Shown: positions 55,061-63,462 of the stretch, piece by piece
Layout: each line of letters opens with the position of its first letter
Numbering within the stretch: position 1 is the stretch's first letter
Source: Saprospiraceae bacterium
GTDB taxonomy: Bacteria; Bacteroidota; Bacteroidia; Chitinophagales; Saprospiraceae
Reading direction: 5' to 3'
Length of the DNA stretch: 64,000 bases
Assembly (NCBI GenBank): GCA_017987975.1
Contig: JAGNSQ010000002.1
Location: 43,460 to 107,459 of the forward strand
Program-made: the position numbers and the translations under genes
Notes under the pieces: model-generated
The model's input: only the letters and a program-made list of their open reading frames with translations
Told to the model about the DNA's origin: nothing
Databases searched by the model: none

Positions 55061-57054
55061 AGCTTTTTAAAAACGATTTGTTCACTGTGTCGATTCACCA
55101 CAAAGTCTAAAGTTTCTTTGAGGGCGGGATATTCATCTACAGGAAAAGTACTTTTATTGATTTTCAGCTTGGATCTTACTGAAATTTGCCCTGCCGCTTC
55201 AGAGCACCTGATTTCAAAGGTGAGAGAATTTTGCTCATCAATTGCAAAACTTTGATTTTTGGGCATTGATACCAATGTATAACCTTTGGGAACAGGGAGA
55301 CTACAAATATAGTTCTCCTCTTTTAAGTTTGTATATTCAACCGGCAACTGCCTATCCTTCGATTTAAATACATTTTCTCTTGTCATCGCAAACTGAAATG
55401 GATTGACATAAACAAATGAATCCTCTCCAAAGTATTGTTTAAATTTGAATGAAACAATCATAGGCTCATCCCAATTTTTTATAGAATCTACTTTAGTACT
55501 GATTATGTTGTCTTCCTCAAGCCCGATCGTAAAACTACTTACTATTTTTTGAGGATCCAGATTGTGTTTGACTCTTAATTGGTGAGAATTAGTGGGTGAA
55601 GCTTTATATTCCAATGTACCCAACCAATTATTTTCATCATCTGTGGTCATTTTGACAAACATTGTTTCTTTCTCTATAATAGAGTCCGGGCTAATTTCAA
55701 TGGCATCAGGTGATGCCCCGATAACCCTTGCATAGCCATTTCTGACTTCTGGTATTGTTTTTCCGAAACCCAATGCCGGTACGGATGCGTCAAGCATAAT
55801 GTTTTTACCCTCGAGTTTGAGCCTGCACAATACACCATTGTAGTCACTAACTAAGGGATAAAAAGGATTGGCCTGGCCATTATCTCTGGTACTAAAAATG
55901 ACAGGATCTGCCTCTAACTTTGCTTGCCTTAGTGCTGCTACCAGTAATAAGTTAATTTCGTTGGACCTACCCGATTTGCTGCTAATTACTGTTTTTAGAT
56001 TTTCTCTGAATTCAATGCCTGTTCCCGGAATGACCTGAAAATGATCCCTGATGTAGTCGTAGATTTTTTTAGCTTTTAACAAAGGTTTTTCCTCTATCAC
56101 ATTGATTTCAGTTAATAGATCATCTACAACAGATCTACTGCCCGAGATTTGTTTTCCAAAATCATCATTTTCCAATAATTCTTTATTAAACTTCTGCCAA
56201 TCTGAGGTTATTTTCTTGTAAGTAAGAGGATCTTTATACTCTGATAATTGAAATCCAATTCCTGCTCTGTAGTTATCGAGTGAGCTAATAAGGGGTTCAG
56301 GTGTCAAGGCTTTAACATTTTTCATACCCCAAATAATTTCGGAGGACCTACAATTTATCGTTGCCCATTCAGCCGATTGACCAACTCCTTCTGCAAGATT
56401 TAATGTAAAACTGGCGTTCTTATCTCTGGTTTTTTGATAATCGAAATTTCTTCCACCTTTGAGGGAGCTCACAAAGCCAAAAAACTGAGGTATTTCAAAA
56501 GTTAGTTCACTCCACAATACCGGAAAACTACCCTGAAACATCCATGGATTGATGATGTAAAAATAATCGGATTTGACCTGATACTCAAACTCAATTATGA
56601 CACCCTCTTTTACATTTGGTAGGGTAAATTTTGTCTCATCCCAGTTTTTGTTGTGTTTAACTTTAAATATTCCATCCTCCTTCATAACCGATTTAATAAC
56701 CTTTCCATTCTCCAAAGAATAGGTCACTGCTTCTATTTGATTTATTCTCTCTTCCATCCTCCCCCTATGGTACAAGGGGACTCCAACTGTAGCTGCCTCA
56801 AATCCGCTGTTTTTTAGGATGTGAATTCTGCAATGTCTTTTTAACCTTAATTCAAACCACCCCTTGTTATCTGTAACAAAATCGAGCTCACCTTTGTCAA
56901 ATAAGACTACCGCTCCGGCGTCAGGGTCTAGTTCATAACTGGTATTGGAAAAATCAGATGGGCTCACTTTTCCAAACTCTACCTCCAAAGTAGCTTGAGC
57001 AGCCATTAAAATTGGAACACTTAGAATTAATCCTACGATTAAGCATTTTCTCAT
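55057..57054 (-). CDS. DUF3857 protein with an inactive transglutaminase-like domain
   Basis: A 665-residue secreted protein, signal peptide about 1-19 (MRKCLIVGLILSVPILMAAQA). A DUF3857 domain covers about 45-245. In the transglutaminase-like core, the segment that should carry the catalytic Cys reads SKSGRSNEINLLLVAALR (near 361) with no Cys, and the His position reads DYNGVLCRL; the Asp-like LDASVPALGFG is present. The enzyme is therefore probably inactive. Its stop overlaps the start of the catalytically intact homologue (53204-55060) by four bases, suggesting that the two act together. Confidence 0.82.
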   Translation of the reverse strand: MRKCLIVGLILSVPILMAAQATLEVEFGKVSPSDFSNTSYELDPDAGAVVLFDKGELDFVTDNKGWFELRLKRHCRIHILKNSGFEAATVGVPLYHRGRMEERINQIEAVTYSLENGKVIKSVMKEDGIFKVKHNKNWDETKFTLPNVKEGVIIEFEYQVKSDYFYIINPWMFQGSFPVLWSELTFEIPQFFGFVSSLKGGRNFDYQKTRDKNASFTLNLAEGVGQSAEWATINCRSSEIIWGMKNVKALTPEPLISSLDNYRAGIGFQLSEYKDPLTYKKITSDWQKFNKELLENDDFGKQISGSRSVVDDLLTEINVIEEKPLLKAKKIYDYIRDHFQVIPGTGIEFRENLKTVISSKSGRSNEINLLLVAALRQAKLEADPVIFSTRDNGQANPFYPLVSDYNGVLCRLKLEGKNIMLDASVPALGFGKTIPEVRNGYARVIGASPDAIEISPDSIIEKETMFVKMTTDDENNWLGTLEYKASPTNSHQLRVKHNLDPQKIVSSFTIGLEEDNIISTKVDSIKNWDEPMIVSFKFKQYFGEDSFVYVNPFQFAMTRENVFKSKDRQLPVEYTNLKEENYICSLPVPKGYTLVSMPKNQSFAIDEQNSLTFEIRCSEAAGQISVRSKLKINKSTFPVDEYPALKETLDFVVNRHSEQIVFKKL

Positions 57055-57451
57055 ACAATAATTTTTTCGTTAACACTGGCATTTGAAATAGAAAAATTGG
57101 ACATTAAGATACAGTTGGAAAGAATATGACCTCATGCTTTACAACACATTTTATCCGATTTAATCCGCTGGATTTTAATGAAATAATGGTCTCATATGGT
57201 CTCTTTGTGATCAACCTTAACATGAAGTCAAATAATCCAAAAAATAAGCAAAGTAGGCCTGGGAGATTGACAAAATTCAATGGCTTAGATAATGTCACTT
57301 TCAAAAATAAGCTTAACATCCACAAATTCTTCATCGACGCGTAATTAAACAACAAATATATTACAAATTATTATTATATATCGTCACTTTTTGTTTCTTT
57401 TTCTTCCAAGCCTATCAATTTATAACGAATTTATTTAATTTTACCATCATT
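57055..57451 (+). other. Divergent intergenic region between the DUF3857 gene and alanine dehydrogenase
   Basis: 397 AT-rich bases. Short ORFs occur on both strands (about 72 and 83 codons) but neither has a signal, family or promoter to support it. No exact TAnnTTTG was found facing either gene; a weak TATCTTAA faces the minus-strand gene at about 57106-57113. Confidence 0.4.
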
Positions 57452-58678
57452 ATGGGAGGTACCGTTAAATTGCCATATTCAGAGTTTTTTACCAGGGGAC
57501 AGTTTGAAACACTGCCAGAAACGCTCGCAATCCAGGATAAAAGACAAACTTTTACCCTCGGCATTCCTAAAGAAACCACTATGATTGAAAATCGGGTTGC
57601 TATTGTACCCAATTCGGTCAGGGTCTTGGTAGCATCGGGCTTCCAGGTGTTGATAGAGAGTGGAGCCGGTGAAAAATCCAACTACACAGACCATGCTTAT
57701 TCTGAAGCAGGTGCAGAGATCTGTTCAGACAAAAGAACTGTTTTCCAGGCCAATATTCTCATCAAGGTAGCCCCTCCCACATTGGATGAGCTTGAAATGA
57801 TGGCCATTGATCAGGTATTGATCTCGCCCCTTCACCTACCCATCATCAATGAAGCCTACATTGAAAAACTGCTTCAGAAAAGGATCACTGCCTTTGCCAT
57901 GGAATACCTGCAATCAGCAGATGGCAGCTTTCCCATCGTGCGCATCATGAGTGAAATAGCGGGTATGTCGGTCATGCTCACCGCTGGTGAACTCCTAAAA
58001 AGCCACAGTGGAGGAAGAGGCTTGCTGCTGGGTGGTGTTTCGGGAGTGCCCCCTGCTAAAGTAGTCATCTTAGGAGCAGGTGTGGTGGCGGAGTATGCTG
58101 TTAAAACAGCCCTTGGCCTTGGCTGTTCGGTACGAATATTCGACAACGACATCTCCAAGATCATGCGCCTTCAGACCAATGTAGGCAGGCATTTGCACAC
58201 TTCTGCCATCAACCCGGTGTACCTTGCCCACCAGCTTACCTCGGCGGATGTAGTCATTGGGGCCATTCACTCCAAACATGGAAGAGCACCTATCCTGATC
58301 ACCGAAGAAATGGTATCTCGCATGAAGGAGGGGTCTATCCTCATCGATGTCTCCATTGACCAGGGAGGATGTTTTGAAACATCAGAAATTACCACCTTAG
58401 AAAATCCTACGTTTATCAAACATGGGGTCATTCACTATGGTGTTCCCAACATCCCCTCCCAGGTGAGTCGGACCGCTTCCAACGCCATCAGTAACATTAT
58501 TACTCCTTTGCTCGTTAAAATCATTGAAAGCCACAACATGGAAAACTTAATGACCCTACACGAAGGTATACGCAATGGATGTTACACTTACAAAGCCTGT
58601 CTTACCAATGAATATTTATCCAAAAAATATGGTAAAAAATATACCAATCTTTCATTGTTACTAACCAGTGTACTTTAA
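57452..58678 (+). CDS. ald: Alanine dehydrogenase
   Basis: A 408-residue NAD-dependent alanine dehydrogenase of the AlaDH/pyridine nucleotide transhydrogenase family. It interconverts L-alanine and pyruvate plus ammonia. Seen: LGIPKETTMIENRVAIVP (near 36, with the substrate Arg), AMEYLQ near 150, SEIAGMSVMLTAGELL, the NAD site VVILGAGVVAEYAVKTALGLG (quoted from VVILGAG; near 205), IFDND and the C-terminal HYGVPNIPSQVSRTASNA. The third glycine of the nucleotide motif is Ala. The N-terminal 30 residues are an extension that is usual in Bacteroidota members. Confidence 0.88.
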   Translation: MGGTVKLPYSEFFTRGQFETLPETLAIQDKRQTFTLGIPKETTMIENRVAIVPNSVRVLVASGFQVLIESGAGEKSNYTDHAYSEAGAEICSDKRTVFQANILIKVAPPTLDELEMMAIDQVLISPLHLPIINEAYIEKLLQKRITAFAMEYLQSADGSFPIVRIMSEIAGMSVMLTAGELLKSHSGGRGLLLGGVSGVPPAKVVILGAGVVAEYAVKTALGLGCSVRIFDNDISKIMRLQTNVGRHLHTSAINPVYLAHQLTSADVVIGAIHSKHGRAPILITEEMVSRMKEGSILIDVSIDQGGCFETSEITTLENPTFIKHGVIHYGVPNIPSQVSRTASNAISNIITPLLVKIIESHNMENLMTLHEGIRNGCYTYKACLTNEYLSKKYGKKYTNLSLLLTSVL

Positions 58679-58702
58679 AATCATTTTACAATTTAAATAC
58701 CC

Positions 58703-59068
58703 ATGTACAGCAAATTTTTTCTTGTCTTGCTTATTTCATTTATCACATTGGCTGCCTGCAGTAAAAAAATGGTAGCTGACGAAGGAAGTAATCTGGCTGT
58801 GGATGCGAATGTTAGCACCACCACATCTACCCAAGCTGCTGCTCCAATGGATCCCAATAAGCCTGTTTCCAATGAAAAAACGGCTGTTGGCCTGGATTGT
58901 TATGACAAAACATTAGCCCAACCCTCAATGGTTTGCGATGATGATCGTAGACCTGTTTGTGGTTGTGATGGCAAAACCTATAAAAATGCCTGTGAAGCAG
59001 GCAAAACTGGTGTTTTACATTATAAATGGGGACCCTGTTCAAAAACTACCAAGACTGCTGTGCAGTAA
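58703..59068 (+). CDS. Lipoprotein with a Kazal-type protease inhibitor domain
   Basis: A 121-residue protein. The lipobox TLAAC places the lipidated Cys at residue 19. A Thr/Ser/Ala-rich linker (about 36-60) leads to a C-terminal domain with exactly six cysteines (66, 78, 86, 88, 97, 112) and the Kazal signature PVCGCDGKTYKNACEA. Kazal domains inhibit serine proteases by presenting a loop to the active site; bacterial copies may protect against host, prey or own secreted proteases. It lies 24 bases after ald and 18 bases before a membrane protein gene on the same strand. The real target is unknown. Confidence 0.82.
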   Translation: MYSKFFLVLLISFITLAACSKKMVADEGSNLAVDANVSTTTSTQAAAPMDPNKPVSNEKTAVGLDCYDKTLAQPSMVCDDDRRPVCGCDGKTYKNACEAGKTGVLHYKWGPCSKTTKTAVQ

Positions 59069-59086
59069 TATTCGAGTGGCCGTGTG

Positions 59087-59680
59087 ATGAGAAAATTTTT
59101 ACCCTACCTCATAACAGGTGCCCTTATTTTAGTTGTAACTGCCATTTACCTATACCCCGGAGGTTCAAGTGAGAACAAGACACAGGCAGGTTTTAGCTTT
59201 CTCCATAATTACTGGTGTGATCTTTTAGATATTTCAGCCCACAACGGCCAAATCAATCATGGCAGATCTTTCGCCATGGCTGCCGGTATCATGGCCTGCA
59301 TGACACTTTATCTGGTCATGGCAGAACTGGGTCAATTTTATGGGGTTAATGCCCTGCAAAAGAGGATGGCAAAAGTAGCAGCCGCTTCCTCTATGGTAGC
59401 CGCAAGCCTGCTCTTTTCTCCCTGGCACAATGTTTTTGTTACCCTCCTCATAGTAGGTCTTCTTGTTTATTTAGGCCTTATGGCTCTTCCTGTCTGGAAC
59501 CATACTCAAATCAGCGGAAATATAATTACCCTGGTCACATTTATGACACTGGCATTGACTGCCATCATTTATTACACTACATGGTCATTGACATCCTTGC
59601 CTTGGGTTCAAAAAATTTCATTTCTTTTTTTGTTGATCCTATTGCATCACCTTTATCGCAGAATACCCGCTAGTCAATGA
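59087..59680 (+). CDS. Multi-pass integral membrane protein of unknown function
   Basis: A 197-residue protein with about six hydrophobic segments (near residues 5-22, 62-80, 95-110, 115-135, 145-165 and 172-190). After the first comes YPGGS and GFSFLHNYWCDLLD, then HGRSFAMAAGI. I do not recognise a firm family; it is loosely like DUF998-type proteins. The ATG at 59087 is preferred to a GTG one codon earlier. Its 3' end overlaps the convergent T9SS gene by 11 bases (59670-59680). Confidence 0.65.
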   Translation: MRKFLPYLITGALILVVTAIYLYPGGSSENKTQAGFSFLHNYWCDLLDISAHNGQINHGRSFAMAAGIMACMTLYLVMAELGQFYGVNALQKRMAKVAAASSMVAASLLFSPWHNVFVTLLIVGLLVYLGLMALPVWNHTQISGNIITLVTFMTLALTAIIYYTTWSLTSLPWVQKISFLFLLILLHHLYRRIPASQ

Positions 59681-62003
59681 TGTGAAGGGCACCTGTATAG
59701 GTGATCACTTCCCCATCTATATAAGCCACCTCAGCTGTCCAGGCATAAACGCCTCCCATAACAGCCCGTCCGTTAAATGTTTTATCCCACGGAATATCTA
59801 TCACTCCTGCTGGCATGCTGGATGTCTCAAATACCTTACTACCCCATCGGTCGTACACCCGATAATTCATAAGTGAACTTACATCCGGCCCTGCAAAATA
59901 CCTCAAGGTGGCATTGGCACCTGCATTACTGGTTAACCCATTGGCAATGACAAAACTTCTTCTTTTTTCTACATTTACACTGACTTCATAAGTTCTTACG
60001 CAGCCATCATTGGATGTAACACTCACCGCATATACCCTGCTTTGTACCGGCCTGGCCTTTGTTTCCAGAGCTTCCGGATTTAAAATATCCGTAACCGGGC
60101 TCCACACCACTTTGGCCGCATTTACATCAGAAAAAATGGACAATTCTATTGAATCTCCTAAGGTCAGTTGGTACATGCTATCTCCACTCAACATTGGAAT
60201 TTCGAGTGATTGAAGCGTATCTGTAACCTGAAAATCGCAACCATTTTCATCTAAGATCAGCGTGTTGTAAATACCGGTCCCCAAATTTTTAACAGGAAAA
60301 ACAGCAGGTTTGTTATTTAGTAAATAGGTATATGATCCTACTCCTCCGGAGGCTTGTAAAATGTCAATGGATCCAGAATTGATTCCACTACAATCGGGCG
60401 GCACAACCACGCTGCTTAAAACAAGTTGATCAGGTTGGGTAATGGTGGCACTGCCAGTAGTTATACAGCCATTGTCATCTGTTATCTGTAAAGTCTGGGT
60501 TCCGGCAGCCAAACCGGAAATGGTTTTACGTTGGCCTCCTGAAGACCAGTTGTACCTATAGTTGCCTGTACCCCCTGACGCCTCGGCTGCAAGGCCCGCG
60601 GTTGCATCTCCATTACACAAAACATGGTAGCCATTGATTATACTGTCTTTAATCGATACCACCAGGGGACTGGGTTGGGTAACATAATTTTGAACCACCG
60701 TAAAATTTCCGAAATTATCTGAAATTTCAACCAGATAGGTTCCTTCATCCAGACCGGTAATATCCACATATACATTTTCTGCCAACAATTGCCCGGACCC
60801 TTTCTCACTTTCATTCTCCAGTCGTTTCCATGAATAGGTGAATGGCGGTGTACCATTGGTAACGGCAATTCTAAGAACACCATCTCTAAAACCAGTACAG
60901 CTTACAGCATCAAATGCAGATGCTGCTTTGATATTACATTTTATAATTTCCAAATCCAGGTTGACCTTAACCTTACATCCTTCCTGGTCGGTCACGTATC
61001 CAATATGGGGGCCTGCCGTAGTAAAGGCATCGTCGCCGAGCTTAAGGCTATCGCCTTCACAGATCCTGGCAAATTGTGAAACCACCACCTGATCTTTAAT
61101 AGCCAAATCCAGGTGAACAATGCTGTCACAACCATTAACGGCTTGAAAAATGACATCATGGATTCCAGCATCACAATATTTATTTCCTGCGTATTGAAAA
61201 CACTCAGAAAAACAAACTTCATGCTTGAGGGTCGTTTCTTTTGAAGGTAAAACCTCTATCTCAACACAGTTTTGGGGAGCTTTGTCGCAAACATTCATGG
61301 CATCCAAACAGACCGTGTGTTTTCCGGGAGTATCAATGCTAATTGGAACATTTTTTCCTGAACCTACCAGATCACCATCCACATACCAGGCATAGATGGT
61401 GGCTCCTACCAGGCCTTCTGAAGAAAGATTAAACGTCTTGCCCTCACAAACCACCGGCGGCACCGAAATGGGGGCGGGAGTTTCTAAGGGGGCCACTTTG
61501 GTTGAGCCTTCCAAAACCCGGATGGTATAATTGCAAACATCGTTGTTGCTGCCATCCATTACCCAAAAATAATATTGACCGATGGTCAGGGGGACCTTGT
61601 TTTTGAAAATGCGTTTGGTATTGGGCGGAATGTCCGTATCACAATCCGTTACCAGTTTGTAGTTTTTACATTCCACCGCCTCATAGATGCCCACTTCCAG
61701 CCCATCATTATTTCTGCAGTTGAACACTTCCAGTTCGATGGTCAGATTGGTAGTACCGGCGATAAAGGCAATCCATTGCATGTGATGCACCTGCGTTGTG
61801 CAAAAGCCCGGAGGCGCCTGGCCTGTGATTGAACTATTGTTGATACCTGTAAAGCCATCGATGTCACAGATGATGCAAGCCTCAACGCAGGTGGGGGTCA
61901 TAGCCGCAGTGGCACCACAGGGAGAGGGTTGTGCTTTGGCAACCAACATTGCACACAGCAGAGCTGTTATGGTTAGAATAAATGAACGCATAAGTTTTGA
62001 CAT
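59670..62003 (-). CDS. T9SS type B surface protein with SprB-like repeats
   Basis: A 777-residue secreted protein. The ATG at 62003 (MSKLMRSFILTITALL, cut after AKAQ) is chosen because it begins a signal peptide and lies 38 bases after a -7 element; ORF extension to 62156 would overlap the divergent gene. An N-terminal Cys-rich domain (about 25-200, with CNYTIRVLEGS) is followed by a PKD-like region, then two or three SprB-like repeats (AEASGGTGNYRYNWSSGG; GTQTLQITDDNGC). The C-terminus (YRVYDRWGSKVFETSS to the end) is a gliding-motility or type B T9SS sorting domain. A role in surface adhesion is inferred from the domains. Confidence 0.82.
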   Translation of the reverse strand: MSKLMRSFILTITALLCAMLVAKAQPSPCGATAAMTPTCVEACIICDIDGFTGINNSSITGQAPPGFCTTQVHHMQWIAFIAGTTNLTIELEVFNCRNNDGLEVGIYEAVECKNYKLVTDCDTDIPPNTKRIFKNKVPLTIGQYYFWVMDGSNNDVCNYTIRVLEGSTKVAPLETPAPISVPPVVCEGKTFNLSSEGLVGATIYAWYVDGDLVGSGKNVPISIDTPGKHTVCLDAMNVCDKAPQNCVEIEVLPSKETTLKHEVCFSECFQYAGNKYCDAGIHDVIFQAVNGCDSIVHLDLAIKDQVVVSQFARICEGDSLKLGDDAFTTAGPHIGYVTDQEGCKVKVNLDLEIIKCNIKAASAFDAVSCTGFRDGVLRIAVTNGTPPFTYSWKRLENESEKGSGQLLAENVYVDITGLDEGTYLVEISDNFGNFTVVQNYVTQPSPLVVSIKDSIINGYHVLCNGDATAGLAAEASGGTGNYRYNWSSGGQRKTISGLAAGTQTLQITDDNGCITTGSATITQPDQLVLSSVVVPPDCSGINSGSIDILQASGGVGSYTYLLNNKPAVFPVKNLGTGIYNTLILDENGCDFQVTDTLQSLEIPMLSGDSMYQLTLGDSIELSIFSDVNAAKVVWSPVTDILNPEALETKARPVQSRVYAVSVTSNDGCVRTYEVSVNVEKRRSFVIANGLTSNAGANATLRYFAGPDVSSLMNYRVYDRWGSKVFETSSMPAGVIDIPWDKTFNGRAVMGGVYAWTAEVAYIDGEVITYTGALHIID

Positions 62004-62041
62004 CTCTAAGGTAAAAGGAAAAACCATACTTTTTGTACTGT

Positions 62042-62049
62042 CAAAGTTA
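62042..62049 (-). promoter_or_regulatory. -7 promoter element of the T9SS type B gene
   Basis: TAACTTTG on the minus strand (62049-62042), 38 bases before the ATG at 62003. No clear TTTG is seen at the -33 position. It supports the shorter start. Confidence 0.45.
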
Positions 62050-62167
62050 AAATTATCCTTTGTAAGACATTTGAATGCCTGAATCAGGTAAAGCATGGAA
62101 GTTGGTTCCAGGCCCTTTGGAGTGATATCAGAAAAAATAAACATCTTTGCAATCAAATAATTTGGGA

Positions 62168-63361
62168 ATGGCTGTTCATAAATATTATGCTCCTTTGCTT
62201 TTTTTGGGTGACGGAAAGTGTTATCACAATGCTGTAGTAATTTGCGACGAAACCGGACAGATCTTATCTGTAGACCAGGTAGCAGACCACGATCCTACCA
62301 GCATTAAAAATGTGGAAGGCGCACTTATGCCCGGCATGGTCAATGCCCATTGCCACCTGGAGTTGTCGCACATGAAAGGCCTGGTAGATACCGGCACTAC
62401 CCTGCTACCCTTCTTAAAAAGTGTGGTAAAGTTTCGAGATTTTCCACAGGAGGTGATAGACCAGGCGATCCGTGACAATGACCAATACATGTACGACCAG
62501 GGCATCGTGGCTGTGGGTGACATTTCGAATAAAAAAGACACCCTTGCCACCAAATTATCCAGTAAAATAAGGTATTGCACCTTTGTTGAAATGTTTGATT
62601 TTCTCAATCCTGGTATGACCCAGGCTACCATTGGGCAATATGAGGCCGTTTATGAAGCGTATGCCAGTGCTATCACTACAAAGGACAAGGTAAGCCGGGT
62701 GCCCCATGCCCCTTATACCGTTTCACCCGCTCTTTTCAACCACATCAAAGAGCACAACCCGCAAGGCAGTGTAGTGAGCATTCACAATCAGGAAACGCCT
62801 GCAGAAAATGAACTTTTTATCACCGGAACAGGTGCTTTTGTTGACTTTTACAAGGGCTTTGGAATGGATTTGGCTGATTTTAAACCAACCGGAAAAACCA
62901 GCATTCACTACGCCATGGAACACATGGACCCCGAGCAGACAACCCTCATGGTTCACAATACCCTCACTACAGCAGAAGATCTGGCTGCGGCCTATGCCTG
63001 GAGTGCAAAGGTGTATTGGGTAACTTGTGCCAATGCCAACTTGTACATTGAAAACCGAATGCCCAATTATCGGGTCTTTTTGGATGCGCATCAAGCACTT
63101 ACCTTAGGTACCGATTCTTTGACTTCCAATTGGCAATTGTCCGTTTGGGAGGAAATTAAGACCATTCACCGGTTTAACTCATGGATTCCCATCGAAGAAT
63201 TGCTCCAATGGGTAACGATCAACGGAGCCAGGGCACTAGGTTTTGACGATGAATTGGGCAGTATCCAACCGGGAAAAAGACCGGGCCTTGTAAATGTACC
63301 AATCCTGGCCACAGAAAGAGGTTATGTCCTTGGCCAGACAGCTCCCCGCCGGATTATTTAG
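62168..63361 (+). CDS. Amidohydrolase family deaminase, possible aminofutalosine deaminase
   Basis: A 397-residue metal-dependent amidohydrolase of the SAH/MTA/guanine deaminase-like class. Metal-binding HxH is in MVNAHCHLELSH (near 60), the central His segments are SRVPHAPYTVS and VVSIHNQE, then MVHNTLTT, and the catalytic Asp is in LGTDSLTSNWQLSV (near 317). GVNG-type end: NGARALGFDDELGSIQPGKR. In Bacteroidota a relative converts aminodeoxyfutalosine to futalosine before MqnB, and mqnB is in this window, so this role is plausible but not proved. The ATG at 62168 is preferred to an upstream TTG at 62147. Confidence 0.7.
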   Translation: MAVHKYYAPLLFLGDGKCYHNAVVICDETGQILSVDQVADHDPTSIKNVEGALMPGMVNAHCHLELSHMKGLVDTGTTLLPFLKSVVKFRDFPQEVIDQAIRDNDQYMYDQGIVAVGDISNKKDTLATKLSSKIRYCTFVEMFDFLNPGMTQATIGQYEAVYEAYASAITTKDKVSRVPHAPYTVSPALFNHIKEHNPQGSVVSIHNQETPAENELFITGTGAFVDFYKGFGMDLADFKPTGKTSIHYAMEHMDPEQTTLMVHNTLTTAEDLAAAYAWSAKVYWVTCANANLYIENRMPNYRVFLDAHQALTLGTDSLTSNWQLSVWEEIKTIHRFNSWIPIEELLQWVTINGARALGFDDELGSIQPGKRPGLVNVPILATERGYVLGQTAPRRII

Positions 63362-63431
63362 ACTGAGATCAAAAGAGTAAGTAACTGATGTATATCCTCA
63401 TGATCTGATGCCTGTTTTGAGGCGTTTTTGC

Positions 63432-63439
63432 TATCTTTG
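63432..63439 (+). promoter_or_regulatory. -7 promoter element of the S46 peptidase gene
   Basis: TATCTTTG fits TAnnTTTG, 23 bases before the ATG at 63463. The nearest TTTG (63416-63419) is only 12 bases upstream, so the -33 part is uncertain. Confidence 0.5.
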
Positions 63440-63462
63440 CCATCTAACAAAAAGCATTCAGC

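Noticed and set aside
57104..57355. Small ORFs on both strands in the ald upstream region
   Set aside because: No promoter, family or signal; composition is that of AT-rich intergenic DNA.
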